Positions 28,073 to 38,394 are shown, counted from the first letter of the stretch. The stretch is 64,000 bases of DNA from Rivularia sp. PCC 7116 (GCF_000316665.1 NC_019678.1:186001-250000), one strand, 5' to 3'. The notes: generated by a model from the sequence alone, not told the origin. Program-made: numbers and translations.

Positions 28073-29044
28073 TTAGGCATTGAGTACAAAGGATTTCGAG
28101 TAATGAATTCCTGTATCCCCAAATAGTTCATTTAAATACGCTGTTGTCAGGGTATTATTCCAAATCCATAATTGATGTATTGCAGAGGTAAAGGTAAATA
28201 ACAAGCTTGTTTTGTTACTAAAACTCCAAGAATCCCATTGCAGCGTTTGCATCATCCGTTTTAAAGTTCTGATTAAACTATTGCGTGTATAGTTTTGATG
28301 GCGAGTTTTAATCAAAGTTTTGGTTATTTTGATTGCAGAAGTATCGGGATAAGCCCAAACACCAAATCCCCAAAATTTTGTCATATGATTGATTTCATCT
28401 ATTGCTAACTGTTCCAAAATATCTTGCAGCGAGCCGGTTGTGTGAGCCATCAGCCATAGATACAGGCAGGTAGCACCGAATTCAGTGGCTATGCGATGCA
28501 AACCGTGACGATACAAGTCTTCGTAGGGATTAGTAGTAGGTAAATAGCCTCTGACAGTACGAAGTTTGGGAGTAATTTTTTCACCAGTTAACTGCTGATA
28601 AACCTTGATTAATGCAGGAGTATGCTGGCGCTCTTCTTTTTCCCATAAACCTGGTTCTATCAGCTTCCCATTCTCATCAATCGTCCCTCCAACATACTGA
28701 GCCATTTGTGGATGTAATTTCTGTAAATATTGCCGACTCGTTTGAGTATATCCTCGGATAGGGGCTTCGGTATCCATCGCCCCAATTAAAACTGATAAAA
28801 ATACTTCTAATTCAATACCATTTATTTGTTCGCGGTTAATACTTTGCCAGTCAATAGGTTTCCAAGCACGCGGTTGTGGTTGCTGGAATTGCGATGGTAA
28901 GTCTTTTAACCGTTCGTGTAATTCTTTTTTTGTAAGATAATGTTTGATGAGAAATTTTATATTTTGCTGAATTTGCGAATAGTTTGTATCGGGGTTTGGG
29001 TTAGTTACCCGATTCAGATGAGATTTACTAAGTATTTTTATCAT
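28073..29044 (-). CDS. Ferritin-like diiron-fold protein of unknown function
   Basis: A 323-residue protein with helices carrying candidate iron ligands: IELEVFLSVLIGAMDTEAP, WEKEERQHTPAL (an EExxH-type motif) and LAIDEINHMTKFWG (a second ExxH). This spacing is typical of acyl-ACP-desaturase/ferritin-like four-helix bundles, so a diiron oxidase or oxygenase is the best guess. Substrate is unknown. No signal peptide or membrane segment. It may be cotranscribed with uppS, which follows 60 bases downstream. The first 40 residues are polar and poorly structured, so the true start could be a later codon. Confidence 0.65.
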   Translation of the reverse strand: MIKILSKSHLNRVTNPNPDTNYSQIQQNIKFLIKHYLTKKELHERLKDLPSQFQQPQPRAWKPIDWQSINREQINGIELEVFLSVLIGAMDTEAPIRGYTQTSRQYLQKLHPQMAQYVGGTIDENGKLIEPGLWEKEERQHTPALIKVYQQLTGEKITPKLRTVRGYLPTTNPYEDLYRHGLHRIATEFGATCLYLWLMAHTTGSLQDILEQLAIDEINHMTKFWGFGVWAYPDTSAIKITKTLIKTRHQNYTRNSLIRTLKRMMQTLQWDSWSFSNKTSLLFTFTSAIHQLWIWNNTLTTAYLNELFGDTGIHYSKSFVLNA

Positions 29045-29466
29045 CTTTTTTTATTAGAGTATTTATTGTTGCTTTGTTATGACTACTCTAAATGTTGATT
29101 TGGGTGTTTGTCAGTCGGGCAAAGTCGGGTAAAAAGTATGATGGATAAATTAGATAAAAATAAAAAATGCACGGGCAGGCTGAGGTTTTCGCAAAATCAG
29201 CCAAATAATATTCAAATAAAGTATAAGTGTTAACAGAAATATTAATTAACCTGTTTTCTTCATCTTTTCTTTAAAAAATAAATTGATAGTCATCTCTTGA
29301 TATTTATTTGTACTTGTTTATTAGACGATAGGAGTAAATAAAATTGAAAAATTAGTTTAAAAGTCAAGTTTACATAAACTTGTCCTTAAAGACTGATTTC
29401 CAACTGTAGACTAAGATAAAGCTTGCTCCTTACACTAGTAAACAAAACTACCTTGGTCGCTAAACA
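29045..29466. other. Divergent intergenic region
   Basis: About 420 AT-rich bases between the ferritin-like gene (minus) and the STAND gene (plus). No open frame of note and no RNA gene is visible. It should hold both promoters. A short direct repeat of GTCGGG occurs near 29114-29128. Confidence 0.5.
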
Positions 29467-31917
29467 ATGGATGATGAGGCAGTATTGGTATGGTTGGATA
29501 CCATCGTACCTTCTAAAACTGGAGAACAATTAAGCGAATTAGAAAAGATTATTCTTCAACAGGTTTGGCTGGGAAGAAAGTATTTAGAAATTGCTGATTT
29601 TTATGGCTGTACTGAAGGGCACGCCAAAGATGTAGGCTCTCGATTATGGAAATTACTTTCTAAGGTAATGCGTCAGAAAATTACCAAAAGCAATTGTCGC
29701 AGAGTTTTAGAAAAGTGTTTTCGCAAAGCTGGTACGATATCGGGTTTGTTTGATTATCAAGTTACTTCTAACAATTCCTTTATTGAAAACTTGACGGAAA
29801 ACCTCAGCCCACAGAATCAGGAGAATGAGATTTTAATCAAGCCTCTGTTACTGCGCGAGGAAGATATCAATTTTATCGGTAGAAGCGATGCTATCGATGA
29901 TATCGATAATTTAGTAAATCTTGGTAGCAAAGTGATTGTGATTCAAGGTGAAGGTGGTTTGGGGAAAACTACTTTAGCTCAGCAATACCTGCATTCTCAA
30001 GACTTTGATGTGGTTTTGGAATTGTTGATGGCGAAGGAGACTCAAAACATTACTTCAGCGCAACGAGTAGTGGAAGAATGGTTAAAATATGATTTGGCAC
30101 AAGAGCCGGGATTAGAGTTTGGAGTAACTTTAGGAAGATTGAAGCGACAACTCCACAGCAAGCGAATTGGAATTTTAATTGATAATTTAGAACCTGCATT
30201 GGATGGAAAAGGAAGGTTTATTACTCCTCATCGCAACTATATTGAATTATTTCGGATTTTAACTGATGCGAGAATACATTGTACAACTTTAATTACTAGT
30301 AGAGATAGACTTTGCGAACCTGAATTAAATGTAACTCACTACCGACTTCCCGGTTTAAATGAAGAAACTTGGCAAAAATATTTTGCTCGGCGTGAAGTTG
30401 AAGTTGATTTACCAACTTTACAGAAGATGCATCATGCTTATGGTGGAAATGCCAAAGCTATGGGAATTCTTTGCGGTTCAATTCAGGAAGATTTTGACGG
30501 TGATATTACTGCTTACTGGCAAGAAAATCATGCCGATCCTTTAGCAGTAACCGATTTAAAAAATTTAGCTGCAAGTCAAATCAACCGCTTGCAAAATCTT
30601 GATTCTCAAGCATATCGTTTGCTGTGTCGTTTGGGATGTTATCGTTACCAAGATGTTTCTACTGTTCCTACTCAGGGGCTTTTAAGTTTATTGTGGGATG
30701 TGCCCTCAGAGCAGCATCGTCAAATTATTGCTTCATTAAAAAATCGCTCTTTGATAGAGTGTAATAAAGGTAAATATTGGCTGCATCCGGTAATTAGAGC
30801 CGAAGCTATTTCTCGATTGCGTAACAGTAAAGATTGGGCGATCGCCAATCACAAAGCGGCGGAATTTTGGACGGATAGCGTAGAAATAATCGAAACTTTT
30901 CAAAATGCTCTGCAAGCGTTAGAGGCTTATTATCACTATATTGAAATCAATCAATTTGAATTAGCCGGAAAGCTGATTATCAAAAGTCGAAACAATCAGT
31001 GGGGACAATTTTTACCCCTCGGCAGCACTTTATATCGAATGGGTTTAATTCAACCAGTTTTATCTGCCATCATTCATATTATTAATCATATTGACGACGA
31101 TAAAAAAATCAGCGAACTATATAATATTTTAGGCGATTTGTATTGGATCAGCGGTCAGATTGAGGCTGCAATTGCATATCAACAAAAAACGATTTTTTTA
31201 GCCAGACAATCACTAGCAAGTTTTATCAATCAAGAAGATAACAGCCAAGCATTTTACTATTATCGAATGCTCGAAGTTGATTCTTTATTGAGTATCGGAC
31301 TTTATAAAATTGATTTATGGGAATTGCAGGAATCCGCTCAATTATTTCAACAGGTAATTAATTTAGCTCAAAACACCGCACATCATCCTTGGGCAGAAAA
31401 AGCAGTAGTTTGTTTATCTTTAGTTAATTCCTATTTAGAACAATATCCCTCTGCTTATTTACTAGCGGATGAGTGTTACAACAACATTAAAGCAGAGCCG
31501 AATATTGAAAAAACCGGAAGATTTGCTTATTTTATTCAAATACTCGGTCAAACTTATATAAATTTAGCAGATTTTAGTAAAGCAAAAGAAATGTTTTCTA
31601 TGGCTTTTAATTTTGCAGAAGAAAGCCACTATACGCAAGTTAAAGCCAAAAGTCTAAGTGGTTTAGCTGAAATTCACCGTATAAATCAAGAATTTGACTT
31701 AGCTTTGCAAAATCATTCAGAAGCAATTGAGCTATTAGATAAAATTGGTGCGAAATGCGATTTGGCTGAAGCCTATTTTCAACTGAGTTTGACTTATAAG
31801 AGTATGGGAAAAAAGAGTGAAAGTCAGGTGAATATTGAGAAGGCTGTTCGCTTGTTCGCTGAGATACAAGCGCCGAAGCAAGTGGGTAAAATTAGGTGTC
31901 AGTTAGTAGTTATATAG
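29467..31917 (+). CDS. STAND protein: HTH (vMAP-type), NB-ARC ATPase, TPR
   Basis: An 816-residue signal-transduction ATPase. The N-terminal ~90 residues (EKIILQQVWLGRKYLEIADF, then GCTEGHAKDVGSRLWKLLSK) look like the sigma-70-region-4-like helix-turn-helix that starts many cyanobacterial vMAP-associated STAND proteins. The NB-ARC ATPase has Walker A IQGEGGLGKTTLA at about 158-170 and Walker B GILIDNLEPAL at about 235-246, followed by LITSRDRL. A winged-helix region follows, and residues about 480-810 are TPR-like helical repeats, probably the sensor. Cytosolic, no membrane segment. In known STAND proteins ligand binding by the repeats triggers ATP-driven oligomerisation. The effector is likely the N-terminal HTH or a partner. 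Confidence 0.85.
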   Translation: MDDEAVLVWLDTIVPSKTGEQLSELEKIILQQVWLGRKYLEIADFYGCTEGHAKDVGSRLWKLLSKVMRQKITKSNCRRVLEKCFRKAGTISGLFDYQVTSNNSFIENLTENLSPQNQENEILIKPLLLREEDINFIGRSDAIDDIDNLVNLGSKVIVIQGEGGLGKTTLAQQYLHSQDFDVVLELLMAKETQNITSAQRVVEEWLKYDLAQEPGLEFGVTLGRLKRQLHSKRIGILIDNLEPALDGKGRFITPHRNYIELFRILTDARIHCTTLITSRDRLCEPELNVTHYRLPGLNEETWQKYFARREVEVDLPTLQKMHHAYGGNAKAMGILCGSIQEDFDGDITAYWQENHADPLAVTDLKNLAASQINRLQNLDSQAYRLLCRLGCYRYQDVSTVPTQGLLSLLWDVPSEQHRQIIASLKNRSLIECNKGKYWLHPVIRAEAISRLRNSKDWAIANHKAAEFWTDSVEIIETFQNALQALEAYYHYIEINQFELAGKLIIKSRNNQWGQFLPLGSTLYRMGLIQPVLSAIIHIINHIDDDKKISELYNILGDLYWISGQIEAAIAYQQKTIFLARQSLASFINQEDNSQAFYYYRMLEVDSLLSIGLYKIDLWELQESAQLFQQVINLAQNTAHHPWAEKAVVCLSLVNSYLEQYPSAYLLADECYNNIKAEPNIEKTGRFAYFIQILGQTYINLADFSKAKEMFSMAFNFAEESHYTQVKAKSLSGLAEIHRINQEFDLALQNHSEAIELLDKIGAKCDLAEAYFQLSLTYKSMGKKSESQVNIEKAVRLFAEIQAPKQVGKIRCQLVVI

Positions 31918-31962
31918 AGCAGATTTCTAAGCTAGAATTCCATAATTAATACTTTCAAAATT

Positions 31963-31983
31963 ATGGGGGTAGAATACCCCCAC
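31963..31983. terminator. GC hairpin downstream of the STAND gene
   Basis: The inverted repeat TGGGGGTA/TACCCCCA (about 31964-31982) lies 46 bases after the stop of the STAND gene and just past the end of the convergent peptidoglycan-binding gene. There is no strong T-run, so it is only a possible bidirectional terminator. Confidence 0.45.
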
Positions 31984-32014
31984 AAACATCTTCGATATTC
32001 CTTTCAATTTAATT

Positions 32015-32344
32015 TTATAAGTAGGTATATCTGAAGATTGCGTCACCTAAAGCTTTCCAAGTTTGGGAACCAACTTCTCCATCTACAGCTATATTTGGTG
32101 CTGGTGCAGGAAAAGTAGAGTTATAGTTTGCTTGGAATTCTTTTACTATTTGTTCGCATTGCTCGTCATAAACGCCATCAAATTTTACATTTTCCGTAAT
32201 AAGTATTGGCGCATTTGGTTTTTGACTGAACCAATAGATTGAAGACAATAACTGTTCAAGGAATCGGACGGAATCTCCATTATCTCCTTTTCGCAAAAGA
32301 GGTAAATTCTTTGTAACAGTTGCTGTAGCCATTGTTGTAGTCAT
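32015..32344 (-). CDS. Small peptidoglycan-binding-domain protein
   Basis: About 109 residues from ATG 32344 (MTTTMATATVTKNLPLLRKG), chosen because GAGAGGATC lies six bases upstream; an in-frame start at 32419 would add 25 unlikely residues. The fold matches the PG_binding_1 domain: LPLLRKGDNGDSVRFLEQLL near the start, FDGVYDEQCEQIVKEFQ and VDGEVGSQTWKAL near the end. No signal peptide is visible, unusual for a domain that binds cell wall, so it may act in the cytosol or be exported by another route. Confidence 0.75.
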   Translation of the reverse strand: MTTTMATATVTKNLPLLRKGDNGDSVRFLEQLLSSIYWFSQKPNAPILITENVKFDGVYDEQCEQIVKEFQANYNSTFPAPAPNIAVDGEVGSQTWKALGDAIFRYTYL

Positions 32345-33118
32345 GATAGATCCTCTCGTTTTATAATTAATGGTTTGTGCTTCTTTTATACAGTTTGAAG
32401 GCAATACCTTCGATTTCACGCGGGAGGTTGTTGTGCCTACTCCATGTGATGTTTATTGAAGCTAATTCAATTATGGAATTTTGAATATGAATTCAGCAGT
32501 ACCCGAACAGGGTATCTTTTTAAATGGGTTTTATTATAGGTTGGATAAAGATTAATAATGCAAGAATATAGCAGACGCAGAGCTTTTGTCATCAAGCTTT
32601 TTTAGTACAAAATTCTGCCTTGATGTGCTGCGTAAATCCTATTATTTCTAAATTATTAAGCATAAATCGGTGAGTTACAAATAGCTTTCATCACCTGCAA
32701 TAATAAAATCTAACCCGGTAATTCATTTAAACGAAGCAAAGGTATTAATTGACAATTGAGGGTATTGACTCGATTTAAATAAACAAATTCGCAGCCTTGT
32801 CCGTTAATAACTAAATTCCCAACTTTTGAAAGCGTAAGTTAATAATTGCGGTAAATCTTCAAATACATCGAAGGCGCTATTTTTCCCTAGTCACACACCC
32901 TACAAATTTTTCTCCCCCTCTACCCCCTCTCTTCTTTCTCCCCCTACCTTACTAAATGTATCAATGTGTATCAGTTAACTTTGCGTTTTCCTTACTACTT
33001 GCTATCATGCGCCTCAGATGTATAGGTCATAACTCCTATGCTTAAGAAAAATCTAAACATTCTCTGACAATTATCAGTTAACAATAGACAGTAACTATAA
33101 CGAATTTGATTACAAATT
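32345..33118. other. Long intergenic region with a gene remnant
   Basis: About 770 bases with no intact gene. It holds a degraded coding remnant on the minus strand at 32710-32890 (listed separately). Positions 32915-32955 are a C/T-rich tract. The 5' leader and promoter of acs must lie in the last 150 bases or so. Confidence 0.6.
32710..32890 (-). pseudogene. Remnant of a CheA/CheW-like gene (C-terminal end)
   Basis: On the minus strand one frame reads NSAFDVFEDLPQLLTYAFKS and a second, shifted frame continues from about 32830 with NLVINGQGCEFVYLNRV and QLIPLLRLNELPG before a stop at 32710. Both pieces look coding, and the ending resembles the CheW-like domain at the end of hybrid CheA kinases (IPVxRLxxLL). 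A frameshift and loss of the upstream part would explain this. The identification is tentative, based on a short match by eye. Confidence 0.35.
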
Positions 33119-35089
33119 ATGGCTGAAGTAAATATAGAATCAATTCTGCAAGAGAAACGTTTATTCCCACCTGCTGAGGAATTCTCACAAAATGCTCACA
33201 TAAAAAGCTTAGAAGACTATCAGCGTCTTTACGACAAAGCAAAAGCTAACCCCGAAGCTTTCTGGGCTGAACTTGCCGAAAAGGAATTAGACTGGTTTCA
33301 AAAGTGGGATACGGTTTTAGATTGGCAACCACCTTTTGCTAAGTGGTTTGTTAACGGTAAAATTAATATTTCTCACAACTGCCTTGACAGACATCTTACT
33401 ACTGCTAATAAAAATAAAGCTGCGATTATTTGGGAAGGTGAACCGGGAGACTCCCGCACAATCACTTACGCACAGTTGCACCGCGAAGTTAGTCAATTCG
33501 CTAACGCTCTTAAACAATTAGGAGTAAAAAAAGGCGATACGGTGGGCATTTATATGCCGATGATTCCCGAAGCTGCTGTGGCAATGTTAGCTTGTGCCAG
33601 AATTGGCGCACCTCACAGTGTTGTGTTTGGCGGTTTCAGCGCGGAAGCTTTGCGCGATAGACTCAATGATGCGAAAGCGAAGGTGGTAATTACTGCTGAC
33701 GGCGGTTTTCGTAAGGATGCAGTTGTTCCTCTCAAACCCCAAGTTGATAAGGCGCTACAAAATAATGCCGCTCCTTCTGTAGAAAATGTCTTGGTGGTAC
33801 AGCGTACTAAGCAAGATGTTCACATGGAATCGGGAAGGGATTATTGGTGGCACGATTTGCAAAAGGAAGTTTCCGCAGATTGTCCCGCAGAGCCGATGGA
33901 TGCTGAAGATGTGCTGTTTGTTTTATACACTTCTGGCAGCACTGGCAAACCGAAAGGTGTCGTCCACACCACTGGTGGCTACAACCTTTACAGCCACATG
34001 ACCACCAAGTGGATATTTGATTTACAAGATACAGACGTATATTGGTGTACTGCCGACGTAGGTTGGATTACCGGACACAGCTATATCGTATATGGACCAC
34101 TTTCCAATGGTGCAACCACGGTAATGTATGAAGGTGCGCCGCGTAAATCGAATCCCGGCTGTTTTTGGGATGTTGTCGAAAAGTACGGCGTGACAGTTTT
34201 CTATACTGCACCTACGGCAATCCGCGCCTTTATCAAAATGGGTGACGAACACCCCAAAGCACGGGATTTATCATCTTTGCGGTTGTTGGGAACCGTGGGA
34301 GAACCAATTAACCCGGAAGCTTGGATGTGGTATCACCAGGTAATCGGCGGCGAAAAATGTCCGATTGTAGATACATGGTGGCAAACTGAAACCGGCGGCG
34401 TGATGATTACACCTTTACCAGGTGCTATTCCTACCAAACCCGGTTCTGCAACTCGTCCTTTCCCCGGTATTCTTGCAGATATCGTTGACTTGGACGGTAA
34501 TACAGTAAAAAATAACGAAGGTGGATATCTTGTAGTTCGTCATCCTTGGCCCGGTATGATGAGAACAGTATACGGCGATCCAGACCGTTTCCGACGCACC
34601 TATTGGGAACATATTGCTCCTAAAGACGGTAAATATCTTTACTTTGCTGGCGATGGTGCAAGGAAAGATGAAGACGGTTACTTCTGGGTAATGGGACGTG
34701 TAGATGATGTCTTAAATATATCTGGTCATCGCCTCGGTACGATGGAAGTTGAATCTGCCCTTGTTTCCCATCCAGCAGTCGCTGAAGCAGCCGTAGTTGG
34801 AAAACCCGATGAAGTTAAAGGTGAGGAGATTGTTGCATTTGTGACTTTAGAAGGCGGGAATGAAGGCAGCGAAGAATTAAATAAACAACTGAAAAAACAC
34901 GTAGTTGGAGAAATTGGTGCGATCGCCCGCCCTGGTGAAATTCGTTTTACCGATGCTTTACCAAAAACCCGTTCCGGTAAGATTATGCGGCGCTTATTGA
35001 GGAATCTTGCGGCAGGGCAAGAAGTATCTGGCGATACTTCGACTTTGGAAGATATCAGCGTACTGGATAAATTGCGCGGAGAAGCATAG
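33119..35089 (+). CDS. acs: Acetyl-CoA synthetase (AMP-forming)
   Basis: Activates acetate through acetyl-AMP to acetyl-CoA in the cytosol. The 656-residue length is standard. Visible signatures: [20 protein letters not shown] near the start, the nucleotide-binding loop [12 protein letters not shown] at about 270-281, WWQTETGG at about 420, and the C-terminal [14 protein letters not shown] with Lys621, the residue acetylated to silence the enzyme in other bacteria. It is transcribed alone with a long upstream gap. Base composition is a little more GC-rich than the neighbours, as expected for a well-expressed gene. Confidence 0.97.
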   Translation: MAEVNIESILQEKRLFPPAEEFSQNAHIKSLEDYQRLYDKAKANPEAFWAELAEKELDWFQKWDTVLDWQPPFAKWFVNGKINISHNCLDRHLTTANKNKAAIIWEGEPGDSRTITYAQLHREVSQFANALKQLGVKKGDTVGIYMPMIPEAAVAMLACARIGAPHSVVFGGFSAEALRDRLNDAKAKVVITADGGFRKDAVVPLKPQVDKALQNNAAPSVENVLVVQRTKQDVHMESGRDYWWHDLQKEVSADCPAEPMDAEDVLFVLYTSGSTGKPKGVVHTTGGYNLYSHMTTKWIFDLQDTDVYWCTADVGWITGHSYIVYGPLSNGATTVMYEGAPRKSNPGCFWDVVEKYGVTVFYTAPTAIRAFIKMGDEHPKARDLSSLRLLGTVGEPINPEAWMWYHQVIGGEKCPIVDTWWQTETGGVMITPLPGAIPTKPGSATRPFPGILADIVDLDGNTVKNNEGGYLVVRHPWPGMMRTVYGDPDRFRRTYWEHIAPKDGKYLYFAGDGARKDEDGYFWVMGRVDDVLNISGHRLGTMEVESALVSHPAVAEAAVVGKPDEVKGEEIVAFVTLEGGNEGSEELNKQLKKHVVGEIGAIARPGEIRFTDALPKTRSGKIMRRLLRNLAAGQEVSGDTSTLEDISVLDKLRGEA

Positions 35090-35333
35090 GATTTTGGATT
35101 AATTAGTTGTGGGGTAGAGAGAAGTTGGGGGGAAGATATTCTTCTCCCAAACTTCAAAGCATCCCTGCCTGCCTTTATTTTGTTGACATTTTCAACGTAC
35201 AAATATTTAAATGGTTTGTTAACGCAGTTGGGGGAAAGAATTTTCCGCAGAGTCACGCAGAGTTTTTTTGGTATCATATATAGTTCTAGCGAAATTAGAA
35301 ACAATATTAGTTGTAAGGGGAGATAAAAAAAGA

Positions 35334-35816
35334 ATGGCAAATGAACTAGAACAATCGGTAAAAGATATTTTCGTGGCCTTAATGACAGAAGCTCATTCTG
35401 ATGATGGAGCTATTTTTAACGTCCGATTTTTAGATGATTTGCCACATGTTGACTGCATTGTCGAATTAATCGGACAAAAAGATTTTCTTCCTTTTTGCTA
35501 CGTACAGTTGAAAAGTACAAAAACAGGATATACAAAAAAAGATAAACGTTTGAAAGTAAAATTTCCTCAAGAATCTATAACTGGTTTGTCATCATATCCC
35601 GCACCCACTTACATTGTAGGAATTGATGAGAAAGACGAAACTGGTTACATTGTTTCTGCAAATGGTGACGATTTGAGTTCTTTTGCAAGCATTCCTACAG
35701 ATTTTCCCATCAATAAACCTAATCGCGGAAATCTTTGGAATGAAGTAAATGATTTTTGGTATAGAGCAAGAAAAATTAAATTTAATTCCAAGTTTGTTGA
35801 AACTGAGGAAGAGTAA
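35334..35816 (+). CDS. DUF4365-type protein (PD-(D/E)xK nuclease-like)
   Basis: A 160-residue protein from ATG 35334; the ribosome site AAGGGGAGA lies upstream, and an in-frame start further 5' would read into the leader. DVPHVD-like LPHVDCIVELIG supplies the Asp and CYVQLKST the QxK of a PD-(D/E)xK active site, and the later WYRARKIKF is typical of the family. DUF4365 proteins occur as orphans and in defence settings; their biochemical activity is not well established. It stands alone 240 bases after acs. Confidence 0.7.
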   Translation: MANELEQSVKDIFVALMTEAHSDDGAIFNVRFLDDLPHVDCIVELIGQKDFLPFCYVQLKSTKTGYTKKDKRLKVKFPQESITGLSSYPAPTYIVGIDEKDETGYIVSANGDDLSSFASIPTDFPINKPNRGNLWNEVNDFWYRARKIKFNSKFVETEEE

Positions 35817-35825
35817 TTCTTAGTT

Positions 35826-35856
35826 GGGAAGTAGGAATTAGGAATTAGGAGTTAGC
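35826..35856. repeat. Short heptamer tandem repeat
   Basis: Imperfect copies of AATTAGG just after the DUF4365 gene. Such heptamer runs are typical of intergenic DNA in filamentous cyanobacteria. Confidence 0.5.
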
Positions 35857-35991
35857 AGTCAAAATTATTATAGGATAGGGGTTTAAAAGTCTGAAATATA
35901 TGTTGTAGTTCTCCGTGCTGTAGCAGTAACATTGAACTACTAGCTATACGTTCACAATTTTATTTTGCTAACTGATAACTGACTTGAAACC

Positions 35992-36750
35992 TCAACGCAC
36001 GTAAGAAGCACCATTAATATCAATTGTCGTACCAGTTGCATGTGGTGCTAAACCAGATGCTAAAAAAGCAATGACATTCGCAACATCTTGAGGAGGTGCT
36101 ATTTTCCCTAAAGGAATATCTTTAGTTACGAAATCTTCTCCGTAATCTTGAATAAATTTCTCCGCCATTTCGGTACGAACAAAACCGGGCGCTACACTAT
36201 AGGCTAAAACACCATCTTTACCAAAACCCCTGGCAATACTCCGAGTTAAAGCAATAACACCACCTTTAGAAGCGGCATAATGCATATACTCCGGTGTATC
36301 ACCACGAAATGCTGCGCGACTGGCAATATTAATAATTATTCCACCGTTACGAGCCTTAAAATGCCCAATAGCTTCTCTACATAAATCAGCAACAGCTATC
36401 AAATTTACCTGTAAAGTATTTTTCCAAGCTGATGTCCAAATATCAATTTCGGATTCGATTCCTGCTAATGGCATTATTCCAGCATTATTAATTAAAACAT
36501 CAATATGTCCGTTTAAACGTAAAGCATCTTGCCACAATTTTACAGATGCATTTTCTATAGAAAAATCAGCTTGTAACAAATGAACGCGATTGCTTTCAAT
36601 ACTTTCTGCAACTGCTCGTGCTTTTTCTAAATTATTCGCATAATGCAAAATTACCTCAGCGCCAGCTTTTGCTAAAGTTTTTACAGTTACTGCACCGATA
36701 CCGGATGAAGCTCCTGTAACTAAAACTACTTTTCCGCTTAAATCAATCAT
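35992..36750 (-). CDS. Short-chain dehydrogenase/reductase (FabG-like)
   Basis: A 252-residue NAD(P)-dependent oxidoreductase. The cofactor loop TGASSGIG is at residues 12-19, NNAGIM near 90, and the catalytic Tyr-x3-Lys is in YAASKGG; the preceding Ser is in ASRAAF. The C-terminal TDINGASYVR pattern is common for FabG-type enzymes. The substrate cannot be told from the sequence. Single gene, divergent from the TPR protein gene. Confidence 0.88.
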   Translation of the reverse strand: MIDLSGKVVLVTGASSGIGAVTVKTLAKAGAEVILHYANNLEKARAVAESIESNRVHLLQADFSIENASVKLWQDALRLNGHIDVLINNAGIMPLAGIESEIDIWTSAWKNTLQVNLIAVADLCREAIGHFKARNGGIIINIASRAAFRGDTPEYMHYAASKGGVIALTRSIARGFGKDGVLAYSVAPGFVRTEMAEKFIQDYGEDFVTKDIPLGKIAPPQDVANVIAFLASGLAPHATGTTIDINGASYVR

Positions 36751-36912
36751 ATAAAAGTTTGGTTAGGCTTAGTAAATTATTTTTAAGGAAGAGAATTTCA
36801 AATTAAATTCATAAAATAATTTTCACTACCTTAAGAGTATCCTACTGTACTCGACAAATATATAAATGCAGTTTAATCAATTAGCAAGGAAATATTAATT
36901 TATTTAGCTTTT

Positions 36913-37611
36913 ATGATGACTGCTTTCAATAAAATTATTCTTCCCGTGATTATTTCATCTTTCACTTGCTTTATCGTAAATCAATCAGCTTTAGCTGCAA
37001 AATCTAGTAGCGAATATAGATTATTAGGACTTCAATATCGTCAACAAGGGAATTACAATAAAGCAATAGCCGCAATGACAAAGTCGGTAGAATTAGAACC
37101 TAAAAACATTCCCGGAAGAGTTAATTTAGGTTGGACTTTCCATTTAGCAGGTAAACAAGGAGAAGCAGCACAATCTTTATTGAAAGCTATTTATCAAAAA
37201 CCTTCATTTGTACCAGCTTATAATGCTTTAGGAATTGTTTATCTAGTAGACGGAAATTTACCGGCAGCAGTATTAGTTCATACCTGGGCAGCATTTCTTA
37301 ACCAGGAAAATGAGATTGCATTTTACAATTTGAGTTTAGCTTTACATCAACTAGAAATTTATCCTTTAGCTATTGCAACCGCTAACCGTGCTGCGATTTT
37401 AGAACCAAATAATCCCCATCCTATAGTTGCTGCTGCAATTTCTTATTGGGATAATGAGGATAAAACTATTGCCCAACAAGTTTATCGTCAAGCTATTAAC
37501 TTAGATGCCAGATATACTCAAATTGCTTTTCTAAATCACTTGAAAAAAGCAGCTTTTACTCAACAGCAAATTAATAAAACTAGAGAAATATTGTCTAATT
37601 TAAAATCTTGA
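36913..37611 (+). CDS. Exported TPR-repeat protein
   Basis: A 232-residue protein with a signal peptide (about 1-29; predicted cleavage after ALA). The mature part has about four to five TPR motifs, for example YRQQGNYNKAIAAMTKSVEL and YNALGIVYLVDGNLPAAVLV. TPRs mediate protein contacts, so it probably acts as a periplasmic scaffold; no partner is evident. It starts with two adjacent ATG codons (36913, 36916). Confidence 0.8.
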   Translation: MMTAFNKIILPVIISSFTCFIVNQSALAAKSSSEYRLLGLQYRQQGNYNKAIAAMTKSVELEPKNIPGRVNLGWTFHLAGKQGEAAQSLLKAIYQKPSFVPAYNALGIVYLVDGNLPAAVLVHTWAAFLNQENEIAFYNLSLALHQLEIYPLAIATANRAAILEPNNPHPIVAAAISYWDNEDKTIAQQVYRQAINLDARYTQIAFLNHLKKAAFTQQQINKTREILSNLKS

Positions 37612-37639
37612 AAACTAAATAAATTTTGATTTTGTTAAA

Positions 37640-38107
37640 CTAAGATAAATTTGCAACGGCTCTATTTAATAACTGTGAAAAAAGTTGGCGATCGCTATCT
37701 GAAAAACCCTGCATCGCGTCTTGTCGAATCTCTTCAATAATAGGTGGTAAAATAGTTTCAAGCTCTTTGCCATCATCTGTTAACCATATCCGCCAAACTC
37801 GTCTATCCTGCAAACTTCGCTCCCGACGTACCAAACCTCTTTCTTCCATCCTATCAATAACACCAGTCAAAGTACCGCCAACCTGCTTAAGTTTTTCTCC
37901 AATACTAGAAGTAGGTAAACCATCCTCTTCCCACAAACAGCACAACACAATCCAATGAAAAGGAGTTAACTTCAAATGTTCGAGATGTTCGCTAAACCTG
38001 CGCGATAATAATTGTGCTAGTAGCTTAATTTTATAGTCAATACTGTAAGGTGCCCGCTCTTGCTTAGCCGAATCTGATACAGGGGAACTATCTGATGTTT
38101 GAACCAT
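37640..38107 (-). CDS. MarR-family transcriptional regulator
   Basis: A 155-residue DNA-binding protein. The winged helix-turn-helix is seen in LTPFHWIVLCCLWEEDGLPT, then LKQVGGTLTGVIDRMEERGLV and the wing RRVWRIWLTDDG, typical of MarR. The family responds to small phenolic ligands or oxidation. It is convergent with the TPR gene and no clear target operon is divergent to it, so its regulon is unknown. Confidence 0.9.
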   Translation of the reverse strand: MVQTSDSSPVSDSAKQERAPYSIDYKIKLLAQLLSRRFSEHLEHLKLTPFHWIVLCCLWEEDGLPTSSIGEKLKQVGGTLTGVIDRMEERGLVRRERSLQDRRVWRIWLTDDGKELETILPPIIEEIRQDAMQGFSDSDRQLFSQLLNRAVANLS

Positions 38108-38182
38108 TGATGTAAATTACTTAGCGCTCGTAAGATTAGATTAGCATCATATGTAGTTGAATATTAATTTGATTTTAAATAG

Positions 38183-38392
38183 TTATAAAAATTCTTGTGT
38201 CCAAACACCAGCCCAATCTCCCGAATCTGTTTGTCCCATCAAATAAACATCATAATTAAACAGCTTGTATTCTTTGATATTAATCAAATTATTTCGCAAT
38301 ATTTGAGAAAGATTTTGAGTAGGTTCTAGAAAATTTTCAATTTCATACATTAGCCGTTGCTCAAAACCATCAAAATCATTTGAACGAATATT
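38183..38392 (-). pseudogene. Truncated nuclease-A-inhibitor (NuiA)-like remnant
   Basis: A 69-codon minus-strand frame ends at stop 38183 and contains NYDVYLMGQTDSGDWAGVWT, which resembles the C-terminal end of NuiA-type inhibitors (VYLxGxTxxGxWAG). The frame is closed upstream at 38393-38395, directly beside a palindromic repeat, so the N-terminal half appears to be missing. An internal ATG at 38350 could still start a short 55-residue protein. Family call is by eye. Confidence 0.5.
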
Positions 38393-38394
38393 TT

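Noticed and set aside
34726-35340. 204-codon minus-strand frame
   Set aside because: Mostly antisense to the 3' end of acs; composition is not protein-like and no domain is recognisable.
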